The notes beneath the pieces were generated by a model. That model searched no databases. It was not told where the DNA came from and saw only the letters and a program-made list of their open reading frames with translations. Of a stretch of 64,000 nucleotides of DNA, positions 1-12,461 are shown in pieces. The first letter of the stretch is position 1; every line of letters begins with the position of its first letter. Position numbers and translations under genes: made by a program. Origin of the DNA: Bisporella sp. PMI_857 (Eukaryota; Ascomycota; Leotiomycetes; Helotiales; Helotiaceae); NCBI GenBank assembly GCA_021307315.1, contig JAJSPD010000042.1, positions 310,001 through 374,000 on the forward strand. Reading direction: 5' to 3'.

Positions 1-1071
1 GCAACACGCTCAGGATGCACAACCAATGCTTGAGAATCAGACTGGAAGTTCATTATGATTGCCTTGTCACGGTCACCTGTCCATTTCTCATATGTGACAA
101 TAGAACCAGCTCGCTCAAAATTCTTGTCGTTGCCGCCTCGATAACCCTTAGTATAACGCTTCATCAACTCATCAGCCTCAGTCGACATGGTTTGCACGAC
201 ATTTGGCTTGTGTTGGTAGCCTAATCTGTCGCGGGCTTCATTCTCTTTGGGAAAGCTTATAATGTGCTCGTCATCTCCAAAGGTAAGGCGGGTAATGTCG
301 ACCATAGAAGGGCAAGGAGCACGAAGGTCTAGCTCGGGACTATCATCAATATCGCTCCAGTCGGGGTTGCATTCGAACCCAGTGATGTTAGCAAGGGTGA
401 CTGCCTCTTGTTCAGCACAGAATTTCTCGGCGTGATTCTGATCTACATCATCGGTGAAGATTTGAAAGTCATCAGAGGTGACAGAGGGCTGAACACTGTT
501 AGTTTTGTAATGTTTGTGAATTTATGAAACAATAAGTTGTGACATAAGGTAACCGTTCGGAGAATAGGGGTACGTCCATAATGGGACTAGTACTTGATCC
601 ATGTCACCATAACGACAACCGATGGGCAATCAACGACAATGATTTTTTTAACGGTGAGTATTCTATAATGACTGATGAAAAACGTAATATCGCGGGTGCC
701 TTAAATGTGCATACAGCCAGGGAACATTGAAATTGTGTACTTACCACAGGGGAAGGAGAGAGCTCTCGAGGAGGAACACGCGGGGTTGGCTTGATCTGAG
801 TGTTGTTGCCAAACAAGGCTGCGTTTGCAAAGCGACGAGCTCCAAGTCGCTTTGGCGTTGCAGAGTTGACATTGCAACCAGGAATATTGGAGAGGATGCT
901 TGGATCGTTGATATCATCGTCATCGGAATCGATGAAAGGGCTGCTAACAATCGTGCTTCGGTGTAAGCCTCGTGAAGCCTGCAGAAACAATATTTTAGCG
1001 ACAGCGGAGTCTACGCTCTGGCATCAACGGGGAGGGGATGGGGAATATGAGTCTGATATACTTACCTGCAT
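1..1071 (-). CDS. Unknown protein, C-terminus beyond the window (partial)
   Basis: I do not recognise this gene. A three-exon model reads well on the minus strand. Exon 1 is 1071..1066 (ATG CAG followed by GTAAGT). Exon 2 is 978..745, phase 0. Exon 3 runs from 488 off the left edge after a TTCAG acceptor. The product starts MQASRGLHRS, has an acidic run (DSDDDDINDPS) near residue 25 and then a polar stretch. The third-exon segment is open to the edge and contains motifs such as GYRGGNDKNFERAGSIVTY. The second intron (744..489, 256 nt) is long for this genome, so a small exon may be missed there. No domain or signal peptide is seen. The two-codon first exon rests on the donor/acceptor match alone. 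Confidence 0.5.
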
Positions 1072-2593
1072 GTTGTAGTAGGGATACACTGAGATATCGC
1101 TATTCTCTCCTATAATACTATCATAATGCAGCGAGGAGAAAGCAATGGCTGGCCACCCTGCAAATAGTTGATCCAGGAAGCAAAGCCGAGGGCTGTAGTG
1201 GGAAGTGGGCAAGGTAAATAAGGTAATAATGAGGAAAGAAAGAGGGTAGCGGTTCTAGATTGAAAGTATACTAGGGTTTGGCCAGTGAGAGCCCTCGACT
1301 GATTCACTGAAAGGGAAGCGGTTAGCTTCCTCCAAATTATTGTTATCGCAAAATGAGTAGAAAGCGATGTCAGGAAATACCTGAAGCTGATGTTTGAACC
1401 AAGTAAGGAAAGAATCTGCGTGTGTATCGCTGCAGGATGGGTCCTTATCGTGCGGTGAGAACAGGCGGTTGGCGCAAGGCTTACGAACAAGCCGCACGAG
1501 GGAAGGAAATGGCGATTGAGAGACAAGGCTGATGATGTATGTGAATCGAGGAAGCACCTACTTTACACATACGGGCTTGGAAGTTGTGGTATCATTCAAG
1601 AGCATATGAAGAATACATTGTATCTTAATAGCCAGGCCGCGGAAACCTCACCTGGGCGGTGCATTGACAGCTCATGGCATGGAACCTTCCACTGCGCAGA
1701 AACCTCAGTTTAGAGAAACTAAATCTTGGTTATAATGTTCGCTCTCAGTTAAACCTCATCCCCTGCGCTGAACTCTCCTCCACTGTGCAGATTCCCACGC
1801 CCTAATATTTTAGGCGCATTGAGACGTCTACTTTGCGAAAACCCACTCATAGAGCGGAAACCTCAACATGGAGAATGTATGCATCGAAATATGGGACACA
1901 ATTGTACTTGCTGCTCGCTCCCAACCGTTACTGCTGACAATATGAGGAGGACAACCCCCCCCAAAAAAAGAAAAAAAAAAGAAACAAGGCTGACAGACTT
2001 TGCAGCAGGGTAGGGCAGAGTCATTATTGCTCGTAAACCACTTACATCACTTTCCTGCCTGTTCATGCCCGCTGTCATCATTTGCAAATAACGACGACGA
2101 CAGGGAAAATAAAGCAGCTATACTGATTTCCAAGTACAGGAAGGTCATTGTCCTGTGAATGGTCTTGCTAAGAGGAAATGTCTAGAAACGCCCTTGTGAG
2201 GACTTACTCGAAGGCATATCTGGCAACTCTAAAACCTGGTAGTATCTAAGCACTAGGCAAAGAGCATACATACTTTGCATGGTGTTGACCAGTTGAACAT
2301 ATAACTACATATCTCACAAAATATCGCCATATAAACAGAGAAATTGCCATTGTTGGTAGATGCCCAGTGTACATGTGTAGTTGGCAGGAAACATGTTTAT
2401 TCGCTACATATTCAAAATGAGAATAAGACATTGGAACTCTCACAATCCTTACGATGTATTTCCAACTCCACCAACACCGTGCGATGAGATTCATATATAT
2501 CCAGTGACCTTCCTTTGTTTATCCACGCGACCTGATGGCGTCCATATACGCCGGTTAACCATGCAATGCCTTGCAAGAGAGATTACGAAAGAT
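1072..2593. other. Gene-free stretch upstream of the partial gene
   Basis: I see no convincing coding sequence. The open frames here are short, on both strands, and have no recognisable content. It contains a poly-C/poly-A run near 1960-1980 and the spaced CGGAAACCTCA-type repeats listed separately. Confidence 0.5.
1639..1865 (+). repeat. Spaced copies of a GGAAACCTCA-like motif
   Basis: GCGGAAACCTCA occurs at 1639-1650 and again at 1854-1865. GCAGAAACCTCA lies at 1696-1707 and a shorter AAACCTCA at 1751-1758. Decayed relatives (CACTGTGCAGATTCCC near 1781) lie between them. The copies are in the same orientation and irregularly spaced. They could be a decayed short tandem duplication or a cluster of protein-binding sites upstream of the partial gene. 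Confidence 0.4.
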
Positions 2594-4079
2594 TCAATGT
2601 ATACCCGTAACTGTGAAACTCAGAAGAGAGCCAGACATCAATCCTGCTACTAGATTAAGTGCCATAAACCCACCAGCTGCTTCTCGCTCTCCTTCATCAA
2701 CGTGGCCCGCGAAATCCATCATGCAAGAGCTGCCAAGCCATCCATTCGTGAGCCCAAATAGAAACTGTACAATGAACAGGTAGAAGAAATCGCTCTTAAT
2801 TTTGGCGCCATGATCCTCGATGTTACACAGGAGATATAAGGGGACAAAGCCTCCTCGGAGAACGGAGAACAGAAATAACACCTCTGGACGACGATATCTA
2901 GCACCGGCTGGAAAGGGTACTGACGCGCTTAGTCGCCCAAGAAGATCTCCTATATTCCAGATCAAGAAACCTAGTGGAATGAACGCATTGGGTTTGAAAA
3001 TCCGCGAAGCTTCATCTGACGGTACGATGGACACAATCTTTTGGGTGAAGACTGGAAAGAACATCGTGACCAAGAAGCATAGGAAGACGGCCGCCGCAAG
3101 CCAATGAAGCTTCTTGTAAAGTGTCCACATACTGACGACTTTCCGCTTAGACTGTTCTGCTTCCTCAACACTAGCCACAGAGCTGCCCATCTGGCTTTGG
3201 ATGAGTCGATCATGCTTCCTGATGAGAGGCACGATAGCAAGTAGAGTGACCCCGCTAATTACAGTAGCAAGCATAAAGTAAATAAAGGCGGCATTAGTAA
3301 TTCCATTCGACACAGCAGCTTCAAATGCATCTGGATCCTCATAATGGTCTGGTTCTGGCACAGCAAGAACCGAACTAATCTGTGCAACGGAAGGGAGAAC
3401 CCCTGCAATAGCTTGACCAGTCATGATTGCCTGGAGGTACTCTGGGCGACCGAAGCTTGCTGCAAAAGCAAAAGCACCATTCTGGCAGAGTCCTGTTGCA
3501 TAAGAGGTGCTGAAAACCATTACCAAGGTAAAGGCAAGATATATGGTCGACGAGACGCCGCGGAAGAGGTTGGTGGAAATCGCTAACAGAATGAAGACAA
3601 CAACGTTGATCACTAGCGAGACAATGATACGCCTTGGATAGGATGCCTTTGATTGCATGTTCATGAGCACCAACATTGATCCCAGATTTGTAGTCGTAGC
3701 GACGGAGGTAATGGCAGATTGGAAGGATGAGAGGATTCGTTCGCTATCCACGAATCGAGTTTGGAAGTATGGTCCAGCTGCCATGAACATATTCCTAGAC
3801 AAAGTCAGGCCTATCAAGTACTAGCTCAATATTTGCTTACCAGGCCCATAGCATCGCAACTCCAAGGAGGAGGAAGATGGAGAACTCGAACCATGAGAAG
3901 GGTTCGACGTGGGACTTCAACGAAGGCTCGTCCGAGACTGGCCTTCGCACATTATCATCCTCATCGCTGAAATCCTCCTGGATCGGACCATAATCTTGTT
4001 CTGTATTGCTCGACTTTCGAAAGAAGGCACGGAGAGTCTCCATGGTGCTTTGCGGATCCGCGGCGCGAGCTGTGACCAT
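2594..4079 (-). CDS. Equilibrative nucleoside transporter (FUN26-like, SLC29 family)
   Basis: Two exons: 4079..3841 and 3794..2594, joined through a 46-nt intron (GTAAGC...TCTAG) inside a tryptophan codon, giving 479 residues. The N-terminus is acidic and cytosolic-looking (residues 1-60). The first membrane segment straddles the intron (FSIFLLLGVAMLWAW then NMFMAAGPYFQTRF). About ten more hydrophobic segments follow, with a long charged loop (HDRLIQSQMGSSVASVEEAE) in the middle, as is usual in this family between TM6 and TM7. The late segment with FGLTNGWLGSS followed by AGGFMALNLVAGLMSGS is characteristic of ENT proteins. Fungal relatives move nucleosides across the vacuolar membrane. The sequence does not show plasma-membrane versus vacuolar placement. 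Confidence 0.93.
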
Positions 4080-4170
4080 TGTTGCAGCGAGATGCGCTGA
4101 GGCTGGAGGTTATTATCGCAGCATCTGTTGCGAGGTTGCTTGGGAATGGTAGCCAATAGATCTGAGTCAA

Positions 4171-7100
4171 GGACTAGGCGGAAGTCCTTACAAAAGAGTC
4201 ACATTCACTACTTTGGTCTTGACATCCAACCATCACAAGCCTGATTGAATGTAGTCATCAGTCGGAAAAACCGATATTCCGAACCGAGACTATATTTATC
4301 TAATCTGCCCCAAGTTGCTTCTTTGACACCTGAAAACAGGTATTTAATATCTTTAAGCCTTAAAATCCAGGCATCAACTTCTCCCGTGCCCTGGCCGCTT
4401 CTTCCCATACAAATTTGTATGGGCGAAGGTGACCGCGTAACATGACCGGATTTCCATGCGCGATGCGACGCAAGTATGTCGTGCATTCGTTCTACATGAA
4501 GTCAAAATACGAGACACAGATCTCAGCGCGCAGTCATGAAAACTGACATTTCAGATTCATCCTCATTTCCTCAGCCGCCAAATACCAAAACGTGGTTGAT
4601 GGAAATGGTAACGCAAATGATTCGTGACACGGTAGTATTGGATGCATACCTGCATGGTGGGGTCGCTCTATCCAACGATGATCCAAAGTGCAATTGGTGC
4701 TTTTGACCTCACGAAGTTCGGATTGACAAGGTTTCTCTTAAGAATGGAGAAGTAGGATCATTTTCCTTGAATAAGCGTAGATGCATCAGTTTCACGTTGG
4801 GAATTCTGGTACTCTTTGACACTAACCGCCTCAATAGGTCATTTATGAACCTCGTCGGAGGCACATTCATTTCTGAGCCCAAGAGGTATAGACTGCTTCT
4901 GTTAACTGCAATTGGAGCATCCTTTAAATCGAACATTGATGCACTCATGGACAATCATATGACTTCAGTTATTCTATATCTTGCTTCCTATGTACTCGAT
5001 ACCTTCCCCATACATGAATTGCGCATCGTCAAGTCTATAGTCATAGCACTTTTTGGAAAGTCCAAAAGCCTCTACGGGCTGCTTCTGTGAGAACTGTCGG
5101 TGTAGTGCTCTTGCTATCTGTGGTTTTCTGAGACTTGAGAGTTTAGAAGCTGTTATATTGAACTCTATTGTGGCAAGGTTTCATACTTGATCCATTTTAC
5201 TTAACTTCGACTTTGTAGAGAGAACTGTATTGATTATAGTATGAACAACCTGGGTTATGGAAAGTAAAGTTTAAAATTAAGTTAAATGCTAAAAATACTG
5301 TAATTACCCCTAGATTTAATTCAAATTAGCAATTTTCTACATGTGTTGTAAAATAACACTATAATTTCCTTATAGTACGCTCAATACAACTATTAAGAGC
5401 TCCAAGATAGCGTTATCATTATTTTCTAGGTTCTTGAGACACACCAGCACGTTCTAATAGAAGTAGAAGGATCCAGGTAAAAACAGAAAGCGTACTCTAA
5501 TTTCCCACATTAAGGAATGATGGTTTCACAGAGTGACGCCGGAATCGGCACGAAACTTCCAAGTCAATTGACTCACAATACCTGGCAGTACTAGCAGATG
5601 GCGTTCGTCATGACGTTGGGGAACTAGATAATCTTGAGATGTTAGAACCAGAGAGAAGTATCCACGACACTAAGCTTTGAAGCATGAAATGGAGATTATG
5701 TAGACATCTGGAGCATTCGAGGAGAATGATTCAACTGAATAGAGCGGAAGGAATGGGAGGCTCTGATTGGCCAGAAGGCTGAATGGCTAACCTAATTGGG
5801 GAATATGTGGATCTTCAATGCAACTGTCCCACATTGATATCGACTGCGATCTCCGGCTGTAACTACCTTACAACAATACAATACAATCCTGGATTTCAAG
5901 AAGGCTTATTACCTCACGATATCCACACATTATCTATTAGGATTGTTTATACTTGCCCAGTATGCACTTCACAACTCATGAAGTCTCAGGATGGGTGGCG
6001 AAGAGTAGTGCCCTGTCAAAGCCAAGCTGAAATACGTCCTACAGCCAGAAGATGCAGGCAGTCCTTTCAGATGCTGAGTCCGGCTTTGGAATAGCGAAAT
6101 TTAATGCCAAAGTAGTAGACTCTCTCAGGATGACTCTGGAAGATAGAGAAGATGGCCGGTAGTTTAAGTTCATACTAGCTGCAATTCTTTAACATAGTGA
6201 CTTAAAAAATCGAGTATCGAGACGTTTGAAGTATTATATTACAGGAGGGCAAATGAGGTAAAAGATCCAAACCTGAATTTGCCCTACAGGATTTGCGGTG
6301 GATGAGGTGGACCTACTGGAATTCCAGGCTATGGTATTCTGGATGCCAAGGATTACGTTCCGCGCCTGGACGTTATCAAGGCAGATTCCTGTGCAGCTGG
6401 AAGTCGAGACATACCCCCTTTTTATAATAGCCAATAGAACATTTGCCGCGAAGATACAGCTGTATTTTGTGTCAACTCGATTGTTGGAGCCTGACAACGA
6501 ACATCCTGATTGGTTGACAGCAAAAACACATCCAGCACACAACAATATCAAACTTCATTAAGAACCAGGTTGAGCGCACAAAATTCAACATTTGGGTTCT
6601 TCTTTTAACCTCAGTAAGTAGAAGGAAAAGACCTGTAGCGTACACGTGGACCTCATCTTATCAGGTTACGCACAACCTCCAGTCTGTTGGTGTTCTTACA
6701 CCGCGCCATGGCACTATCTCAAACCTGCGACTTTTGCAACGAGCACACGAAATGCCTTCATCCTTCGGTAGTCGGGCCTTACTCTAATGGGTGCATACTG
6801 ACGAAGGTATTCGTATTTATATCTCATAGCGTTGCAATACCACAAATTGATCTCAGCGTTGGTAGCCGATACACGCTGTGAATGTAGTGATGTGAGCCTG
6901 CACAACCCCCTGAACGTAGCCTCTTGGAGCCAAATGCCAATTGGGTTGTCAACCGCTGCCATGCCCTTCATTAACTTCAACCCCCTGAACGGACTGGTTC
7001 GTCTAGACTCTTGATTTTAACATGTAATCCTGGGCTTGGATCACTTGCTAGGGGATCCGCCTATCTTTCCGAGGCGTTTCAGATATGTCCAGCGCACATA

Positions 7101-7770
7101 CACACACCAGTCAGGGTCAGGAACTGGTGCTTGTGAGTGGGCGAACCCTTTCCCCCACCCATCCATCTTTTATGATTTTTTGGGTTGCCTCCCCCATCTC
7201 AACATTGTCAACCTGACATGGCTAAAATCTCAACTGAATCAGAAACCATCAAAGCGGCAAAAAATTAAAATATGAAAGAGTAAGTCATTCTCCTGCCGGC
7301 ACTTTTTTCTTGCATGAGGAGCAAGTGCTCCGCACAAGTAGATCTTTTGTTAGCAATGCATATGTCTGCAAATTGCCTCTCTCATGCTGCCCTCGGCGAT
7401 TTATGCTCTTTCGTAAGAGGCTCTCCATCCGCGCACCGAGCCGACTTGGGTGGGATTCATGCCCTTTCAGGCACGAAAGAGCCCAGGCCAGCAGGAGATC
7501 TAGGTTGTTTCGCGCATCAGCCACTCACCATCCAAAGATGGGCTTCTGGCCAAATGTGCCACTATTCCACCTCGGGCCAAGGGTCAGGTACAGCCTCACC
7601 ATTGGATATTCACCAACATCATCTTCTGCTCAGGAGCATCAACATCCACAGATTTCCATACTCGGTCCCCTTGCTCTAAACGAAGAAACACTCCACGAGA
7701 TGTTTCATCGGTACCCACGCCTTTCATGGCATGTGGCGGAGCGTTTTTCCATCTTCCCTATGTCAAAGGG
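4171..7770. other. Long gene-poor, AT-rich stretch
   Basis: About 3.6 kb without a gene I can support. Open frames are short and scattered. The longest (5783..6094 plus, 6234..6551 minus, 7310..7777 plus) show no domain, no splice continuation and no counterpart elsewhere in the window. The part at 5220-5420 is very AT-rich with TTAAAATTAAGTTAAAT-like runs, the look of mutated (RIP-like) relic DNA, but I cannot identify an original element. Confidence 0.4.
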
Positions 7771-7777
7771 GGCCTAA

Positions 7778-7788
7778 TTTATATTAAA
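7778..7788 (+). promoter_or_regulatory. TATA-like box of the GH16 gene
   Basis: TTTATATTAAA lies about 260 nt before the GH16 start codon. It is followed by a CT-rich leader (roughly 7800-8040), the typical layout of a well-expressed fungal promoter. The assignment is by position and composition only. Confidence 0.45.
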
Positions 7789-8045
7789 GAGCCAACACCT
7801 CCACGTAAAGGACCTTTCTCTTTTTTTGATACTTTAACTGATATCAGTTACTTACTTTCTCTTTCTGCCTTGCTTGTCGAGCATCACATTCATTTCGTAT
7901 ACCTACTTTCGCACTCGTTTTCCTGCTAGACAGGCTTTACTCTACATTCTCTCTTGCACATTACGCTTGCCTCTACTTCAAGATACCCATACCGCATTTC
8001 TACACTTCTCACAAACTAGACTTTACCAAAGAAACAGAAGTCAAG

Positions 8046-8948
8046 ATGCTCTTCCAAACTAGCACTCTCCTCACTTTCCTCCCAGCTCTCGTCTCAGCGA
8101 TAGCTCCACCGAATATCGACGGCTTCAGCATCATCTGGTCCGACGACTTCGCTGGTTCAGCTGGCTCCTCTCCTAACGACGCCCTCTGGACCATTGCCCA
8201 AAACATCGATACCAATAATGAAATCCAAGTCTACACCACCTCCAACCAGAACATCCAAATCAGCGGCGGCCAAACGATCCAATTCGTACCAAGAAAGGCT
8301 CCTTCAGGTCAATGGACCTCTGGCCGCATCGAGACCAAAGAATCGTTCACGCCATCCCCAGGAAAATCAATGATCATCCAAGGCAGCATCGCCCTGGGCA
8401 CTAACCCCACTGACCTCAAGCAAGGCATCTGGCCTGCGTTTTGGACATTGGGCGATGCTATGCGCCACGGTACGGATTGGCCACGCTGCGGAGAGCTCGA
8501 TATCATGGAGCAGGTCAACGGCATCAACACTGCCTATGGAACCGCCCACTGCGGTGACATGCCTGGTGGGATATGCAGCGAGCCTATTGGACGCCAAGCA
8601 ACAACTGAGATCCCGAGCGACGGCTTCCATACCTGGGCTATCAAGATCGATCGCACCAACGATGACTGGACGCAGCAGTGTGTCACATGGACGCTCGACG
8701 GCCAGGAATATAATAGGCTCACAGGGGCGGCAGTGGGTGATGAAGCGACATTCGCGACTTTGGCACACAGCCCGCTTTATATCTTGTTGAATGTTGCTGT
8801 TGGTGGTAAGTTCCCTTTCTCAGCATCCCTGATCGAATAAGACGCTAACTGTATACCAGGTAACTGGCCAGGTAGCCCCAACGATGCTACAGCTGATGGA
8901 TACGGCAATATGATGGAAGTCGCCTACGTCGCCGTGTACTCCTCATAA
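8046..8948 (+). CDS. Secreted glycoside hydrolase family 16 enzyme (endo-beta-1,3(4)-glucanase-like)
   Basis: Two exons, 8046..8805 and 8860..8948, encode 282 residues. The 54-nt intron (GTAAGT...ACCAG, with GCTAACT branch) sits in the strand VAVGG/NWPG, so the short open frame without splicing misses the true C-terminus EVAYVAVYSS. Residues 1-19 form a signal peptide ending LVSA. The GH16 catalytic signature GELDIMEQVNG places the nucleophile at E150, the assisting D152 and the acid/base at E155. WTSGRIETK and GIWPAFWTLG are typical substrate-cleft strands of the family. No GPI-anchor signal or binding module is visible. Members hydrolyse beta-1,3- and mixed beta-1,3/1,4-glucans, outside the cell. 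The exact substrate is not readable here. Confidence 0.93.
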
Positions 8949-10351
8949 ACCATCCCCTTCCCACCTCCACCTCCATCCTTCCTTTACAGGTTGCCGACAG
9001 GCGACGGATAGAAATCATGGCGTTTCGGAACATTTGCGAAAGATACCTCTTGTCAGGAAGACAACTTGCTTTGTTCATATTTATAAGATGGGATATATTC
9101 GTGGAGGCGAGCCTCCCCTCTCAGTACATTGGTCGGTGGACCTGTACGCATAGTTCTTGTATATACCTTATTGTTTAGTGTTCAATGTGAATACCGATAC
9201 CCGTCAAGCTCTCAATCTATATTTACACATCTACTATATATGTTCTACGTATACCCGCTGGAGATAAATCAGTTTCGACGAGAATTCATATCACAGCAGG
9301 CCAGGTCCTCTTTTTACAACATTAAATAGGCCTGAACATCAAGCATCGCAGCAGCACGTTTCTCAATGACCAACCGATAGAAAAATACAGCATATTAATC
9401 ATCAGAAACTTCACATACTCACCCTCCCACATACAATAAACGCCAAAACAGACGTGGATCAAGCCACCCCATCCCAAAACCCCCCCGTTTTCGCCAAGCC
9501 AGGCCCGCGATTTATACTTTTTCGTCTACGCACAGCATATCTCCTGCATGCATAGCACAGCTACAAAAAAAAAGGCTTAGGCTTCCCGTTAAACTTTACC
9601 AGCATGCATCGGCATACATACACACACACAGACCAGCAACGGATCCCGTCTTGTCAAATGAAAAAAAAAACTCTATATGTCCCCGTCATGGGATTTATGA
9701 AACGAGATAACATGAGCGGATTCCAAGCATGGGGATTTTCGCTCTCGGGAATCTCGCCGTTGGCGTATTCCGTGCGGCGCCGGGCTCGACGCAATATGGA
9801 TATGGAGCATAACCTGTGAATGATCTTTGGCCGGCAAGGAACGAGTTCGTGTCGCGCGTTGAGGGGCCGGAGTATGCATATTTAACGCGCCCCTGATTGC
9901 GTGCGCATTGTGCGGAAATGGCTTTTGAGATGTCGATGTATGTTTATCGTAAGAAAGCACGGCGGGGCTTGGTTGTAATATCTGCTTTTTTCACTTTGAT
10001 GAGTGCATACCTACATACATAAAAGCCTCTCATCCAGACCTCCTCCCACCGACCGCCTCGGCGTCAAAGATGTAGATATCGTGCAATGTGTAACTTAAAA
10101 TTTTTTCTTGAGCCTTATGAGCTAACGCCTCCTCAGCTATGCGGCATAAAAAGACCGGGTCTATGTAGCTTAAAATTCTAGGATATATGTCTAGCTTCTA
10201 TCATGCTTTGTTGATATTTACAAAAGGTGATTCCGATTCTTCTACTTTCACGTCGGCTGTCATGGGTTAGCGCCATGATTCAAGGATAATTTTGGGGTCA
10301 AGAGCTCTTGCCCTCGCCAGGCTGAATTAGACACAATAATCTGGGAACATT
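8949..10351. other. Intergenic stretch, 3' side of GH16 and of the 575-aa gene
   Basis: About 1.4 kb between two convergent genes. It holds short homopolymer and CA-rich runs (9600-9670) and no supported gene. Confidence 0.45.
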
Positions 10352-12079
10352 CTAGGGGAGCAAGAAATATTGGTACCTACATATGGATGCTTGTACAAGA
10401 TGAAGTCCTCGTCCCTTATCGTCACTGACAGAGTTGCGCCCCCAATGAATGCGAGGCTTCTCGCCAGAGAATGATCGAGACTTGTTACTTTTGGCTTTCA
10501 TGAACTCATATACTTCTGGTGAGGCTGGGATCAGGAGGTTCCTGAGCATTTGTAATGCCTCACCCTTATGTTCCAGATGCGAGCGAGATACCCTCATGCA
10601 TTCCTCAATAACAGATTCGGAGGGTTGCGCTTCATAAAGGTCGTAATGCACGGTCAGAAGGTCTTTGAGGGAGCTTGCCCATTCCCCGGGCTCAATATTG
10701 TATGTGGCTTCTAGAGCAATTTGTGCCATGGCTTCATCGCCTGCAAGGAGAAACGCCACAGCGAAAGCCAGACCTCCTTCGGAGGAAGAGACCGGAAACT
10801 TAGATTCCATGATAAAGTGCCAGTCATTGCGGAGCGAATCGACCCATGCCATCTCTCCTAATATCAGGACATAGGACTGGTAAGCTAGCATCAGATCCCT
10901 TCTAGTGATTTCTAATTCTCGTCTTTCTTGTCCCTTAGCAGCATTTTGGAGAACCGCAAACTGCTGAAAAATTAAATCAGCAAAACAAGGCTCGCCTGGA
11001 TGATCCACTGTTCGGCCGTCATGTAAGCTAGTGCCGGTAAGTAGAACTTGAAACTCCCTCAAGGAGGCTTCTGGCAATGCGGCGACATTTCCAAACAACA
11101 ATGGGCTATATAGACTCAGGATCGAACTGCTCGTTGTAGAATCTGTGGTGTAAGAATGTCCTACATGAATCTGTAGATATTTCCTGACTGCCGGTAAGAT
11201 TCCTGCACGACATGCATAATGAAGGCCAGTATTACAGATATCCGTATGTATCTGACCGCCGTTTAATATTATATTGTTTGTGAGATGGTTGATGAATCGG
11301 ACTATATCGGTGTCATCGAAATGATTCCATGGTTCTGCAGGCACCTGGCTCTCTAGACAGCTCCTGATACCAAGCCTGATAGCTCGTCCATGTTCGGCAA
11401 GAAAGGCACGCCCATTTTCTGTCGAGGCAAGCATTGAGATGATTCTGCGGATTTCGGGCCACTCTCTGCAGGTTGCTATTTCACCCGCTAACAGAGTGTT
11501 TCCAGATCGCTTACCTCGACGAAAACCAGCTCGAGCTAGTAATGCATTTGGGTCTTCGATGAAATTATATATCAAGCGTTGTATGTTTCGGGTGTGGTTG
11601 GTGGAGATTGCATGCTCCTTCATTAAGTGCGAGAATGTGGCAGGTATATCTTGGACTTGCATCTCCGAATTTAATGTCTCTTGATTTGAGAGTTCAGTAT
11701 TTTGCAGTTCCTGCTTTGCTATTTGCCGGTTCAATTCCTTTTTCTCCGCTGCCCAACGCGAAGGTGGACCTCTCAACGCATAGGCCACTAAGTCTGGAGC
11801 TATAATCGTTGACATAAAATGTGTATCGCGTACATTGACTCGTCGTGCCTTCTTGGGCATCCATATATTCGGCGTCTCTTGGTATTCATGAGGAATATCT
11901 TCCCATTTTCGTACATATTGACAATCAACAGCGTCTAGATCTACCACCAGGCGTGGAAGGTCATAAGGTTCTTTCGGCGTGGGCAGTATGTTTCTTCCAA
12001 ATCTTCCAAAGATGCCACCCCTTTTGTCGAGAACTGGAATAGGTTGCCATGAACTCATGTAGCGCTTGAAGACGGCCAT
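10352..12079 (-). CDS. Uncharacterised 575-residue protein
   Basis: I do not recognise the family. A single uninterrupted frame starts at an ATG at 12079 whose context is plausible. The N-terminus (MAVFKRYMSSWQPIPVLDKR) is basic and poor in acidic residues, compatible with a mitochondrial presequence but not proof of one. Residues 110-140 form a charged helix (AAEKKELNRQIAKQELQ). The rest is rich in predicted helices (FLAEHGRAIRLGIRSCL, FAVAFLLAGDEAMAQIALEA), reminiscent of helical-repeat proteins without a clear repeat. It is transcribed divergently from SYF2 over a gap of about 380 bp. The last residues (CRYQYFLLP) follow a possible GTAGGT donor, so the true C-terminus could differ. Confidence 0.75.
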   Translation of the reverse strand: MAVFKRYMSSWQPIPVLDKRGGIFGRFGRNILPTPKEPYDLPRLVVDLDAVDCQYVRKWEDIPHEYQETPNIWMPKKARRVNVRDTHFMSTIIAPDLVAYALRGPPSRWAAEKKELNRQIAKQELQNTELSNQETLNSEMQVQDIPATFSHLMKEHAISTNHTRNIQRLIYNFIEDPNALLARAGFRRGKRSGNTLLAGEIATCREWPEIRRIISMLASTENGRAFLAEHGRAIRLGIRSCLESQVPAEPWNHFDDTDIVRFINHLTNNIILNGGQIHTDICNTGLHYACRAGILPAVRKYLQIHVGHSYTTDSTTSSSILSLYSPLLFGNVAALPEASLREFQVLLTGTSLHDGRTVDHPGEPCFADLIFQQFAVLQNAAKGQERRELEITRRDLMLAYQSYVLILGEMAWVDSLRNDWHFIMESKFPVSSSEGGLAFAVAFLLAGDEAMAQIALEATYNIEPGEWASSLKDLLTVHYDLYEAQPSESVIEECMRVSRSHLEHKGEALQMLRNLLIPASPEVYEFMKAKSNKSRSFSGEKPRIHWGRNSVSDDKGRGLHLVQASICRYQYFLLP

Positions 12080-12461
12080 TTTCCCTTCATGGCAGTCGAT
12101 ATGCCGCGTGGGTCGCGCTCACCTGTGAATGTATATTAGCATGAAACTTGCGCGGAAACAGGCTGACTGTACTCACTGCTGTGATGATGATGCAGATTGA
12201 GTCCATATAGTGCATCGTTTGCGGTGTAATTATCCTTAATTTTGGTGTTGCGAATTGAGGCAAGGCTGGAGAGGGAGGCTGAACCCCAGATTTCTACTTG
12301 AGCTACAGCCTATTGTAGCCTAGATCACTCTCTATAAGGCTCCACATTTTATTCATGCCTTAAATATCCTAGACCACCAGATGTTTTAAATACCCCATAG
12401 CAAAATATCACGACAATCTACTACCCTGACACACAAATTATAGTCATACAGCATACAAAAC
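12080..12461. promoter_or_regulatory. Bidirectional promoter region between the 575-aa gene and SYF2
   Basis: The 382 bp separate two divergent start codons. The SYF2 side ends in an AC-rich leader (ACCCTGACACACAAATT...) running into AAAACATG. No individual factor site is identified. Confidence 0.45.

Noticed and set aside
1110..1557. Minus-strand frames upstream of the partial gene as its 5' exons
   Set aside because: They lack a splice path to the exon at 1071 and have low-complexity Ser/Leu composition.
4709..5090. Overlapping frames on both strands as a gene or pseudogene
   Set aside because: Short, with no domain, splice continuation or homologous copy in the window.
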